A stretch of DNA of 64,000 nucleotides from Mesorhizobium sp. M3A.F.Ca.ET.080.04.2.1 (lineage in GTDB: Bacteria; Pseudomonadota; Alphaproteobacteria; Rhizobiales; Rhizobiaceae): the NCBI RefSeq assembly GCF_003952525.1, contig NZ_CP034451.1, positions 248,001 to 312,000 on the forward strand. Reading direction: 5' to 3'. The notes under the pieces are model-generated. The model saw only the letters and a list, made by a program, of their open reading frames with translations. It ran no database searches and was not told where the DNA came from. Both the position numbers and the translations under genes were made by a program. Positions 63,227 to 64,000 of the stretch are shown here, piece by piece; position 1 is the first letter of the stretch; every line of letters begins with the position of its first letter.

Positions 63227-63234
63227 GGTCAATA
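63227..63234. repeat. IS66 target-site duplication, right copy
   Basis: GGTCAATA. The TCA at 63229-63231 is the reverse complement of the bhcC stop codon TGA, so the duplication regenerated the stop and bhcC stayed intact. Confidence 0.92.
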
Positions 63235-64000
63235 AGCCTTGCCACGGGCAGAGACGGGCCACAGCGTTTCGACCTTGCCGTTGCGCACGCCGACATACCA
63301 ATCGTGCACGTTGCAGGTTGGATCGCAGTGACCAGGGACCAGCCGCAGCTTGTCGTTGATCTTGAGAACACCGTTTGGATCGTCGATGACGCCGTGTTCG
63401 TCCGTTGCCTTGACGTATTTGACGTCACTGCGGGCGTAGACGAAGGGCAAGCCGGAATCGACCGACTGCACTTTAAGTCCGGCGTCGCAAATGGCCTTGT
63501 CCGGCTTGGAATGGCTCATCACGCTCGTGAGAATGAAAAGTGCGTTCTGCCATTCGCCCTGGTCAATTCGCTTTCCGTCCTGGTCAAGAATGCGCCCGTA
63601 GTCGGCGTCCATAAAAGCATAGGAGCCGCACTGGAGTTCGTTATAAACATTGGAATTGCTCTCGAAATAGTAGCTGCCCGTGCCACCGCCACTGACGAGC
63701 TCAGGCTCGAGGGCAATAGCATTAAGTGCCTGTGTGGCATCCTTGACCTGTGCGATCGCGGCATCGAGCTTGGCCTTTCGATCTTCATACTTGTCCAGGT
63801 GCTGCATGGCCCCATGATAGGCTTGGATCCCGGTGAACTTGAGGCCTGGAGCTGCATTGATGGCCTTGGCAAGCTCGACAACGGCCTCGCTTGTGGTGAC
63901 GCCACAGCGACCGGCACCGCAGTCGATCTCGACGAAGCATTCGATCAAGGTGTTGTGCTTTTGAGCGGCAGCGGACAACTCGCCAACATTCTTGAGATCG
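63229..64000 (-). CDS. bhcC: beta-Hydroxyaspartate aldolase (BhcC), 5' end off window
   Basis: The C-terminal 256 residues of a D-threonine aldolase/DSD1-type PLP enzyme (fold type III). Landmarks are CFVEIDCGAGRCGV, SGGGTGSYYFES (PLP phosphate loop), YAFMDADYGRIL and VPGHCDPTCNVHD, whose His and Cys bind the metal. In the beta-hydroxyaspartate cycle BhcC condenses glycine and glyoxylate. The N-terminal part with the PLP lysine lies beyond 64000. The TGA stop is inside the IS66 target duplication. Confidence 0.87.
   Translation of the reverse strand, partial: DLKNVGELSAAAQKHNTLIECFVEIDCGAGRCGVTTSEAVVELAKAINAAPGLKFTGIQAYHGAMQHLDKYEDRKAKLDAAIAQVKDATQALNAIALEPELVSGGGTGSYYFESNSNVYNELQCGSYAFMDADYGRILDQDGKRIDQGEWQNALFILTSVMSHSKPDKAICDAGLKVQSVDSGLPFVYARSDVKYVKATDEHGVIDDPNGVLKINDKLRLVPGHCDPTCNVHDWYVGVRNGKVETLWPVSARGKAY

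Noticed and set aside
1..64000. CRISPR arrays, rRNA, riboswitches
   Set aside because: I saw no evenly spaced direct repeats, no rRNA-like stretches and no recognisable glycine, cobalamin or SAM riboswitch cores in the intergenic gaps.

Overview
The window is GC-rich, densely coding DNA whose gene families point to an alphaproteobacterium, most likely a Hyphomicrobiales (Rhizobiales) soil or root-associated heterotroph of the Mesorhizobium/Phyllobacteriaceae kind. That placement is inferred from gene content; no rRNA or intact tRNA is present to confirm it. Almost everything is small-molecule uptake and catabolism, with five regulators (MocR, IclR, LysR, TetR and, by inference, an off-window IclR-type BhcR).

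Layout. (1) 1-5.8 kb: a sugar-type ABC permease (cut by the left edge), an enoyl-CoA hydratase, a CaiB-type CoA-transferase and a degradative class II HMG-CoA reductase form one minus-strand unit. A divergent MocR-type regulator follows, with a perfect 10+10 inverted repeat between them. This looks like mevalonate/HMG catabolism. (2) 5.84-6.55 kb: decayed DNA holding a site-specific recombinase remnant, a terminator hairpin and a tRNA-end-like scrap. (3) 6.5-30.1 kb: a large catabolic locus that I read as one regulon. It comprises a MmgE/PrpD protein, a frameshifted BKACE enzyme, a tartrate/malate-type dehydrogenase and SSADH; an aldo/keto reductase, a zinc alcohol dehydrogenase and an amide-type binding protein; HyuA, HyuB, an aminomutase-like transaminase, a thioesterase and an IclR regulator; and a second binding protein with LivG/H/M, a PLP decarboxylase and an FAD-linked oxidase. 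A lone LivF completes the transporter. Four good copies and one poor copy of a 17-bp palindrome-like site sit in front of these units.

(4) 30.1-42 kb: a decayed sarcosine/dimethylglycine dehydrogenase fragment, a Tat-exported peptide-type binding protein, a GcvT-like protein, a CrtI-like flavoprotein, an ADP-forming acyl-CoA synthetase, a carnitinyl-CoA dehydratase-like hydratase, a LysR regulator and an 818-residue FAD+GcvT demethylating oxidase. (5) 42-55.5 kb: two divergent operons flanking a TetR regulator. They encode a PotABCD-like ABC importer (PotB and PotC fused), an acyl-CoA ligase, both halves of a biotin-dependent acyl-CoA carboxylase, SDR, MaoC, a DUF35 protein without zinc cysteines, a thiolase-like protein and two hotdog thioesterases. 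(6) 55.6-64 kb: a beta-hydroxyaspartate cycle locus (bhcD, bhcB, bhcA, a DUF4392 glutamate-cyclase-like gene, and bhcC running off the right edge). An IS66 element with a perfect 8-bp target duplication is inserted exactly at the bhcC stop codon.

As a whole, several modules would yield glycine, glyoxylate or one-carbon units (GcvT/FAD demethylases, perhaps HyuAB), and the beta-hydroxyaspartate cycle could assimilate them. This link is inference. The most notable points are the putative IclR regulon, the IS66 split of the bhc operon, the BKACE frameshift that removes its metal ligand, and the DUF35/thiolase/MaoC trio lacking the expected cysteines.
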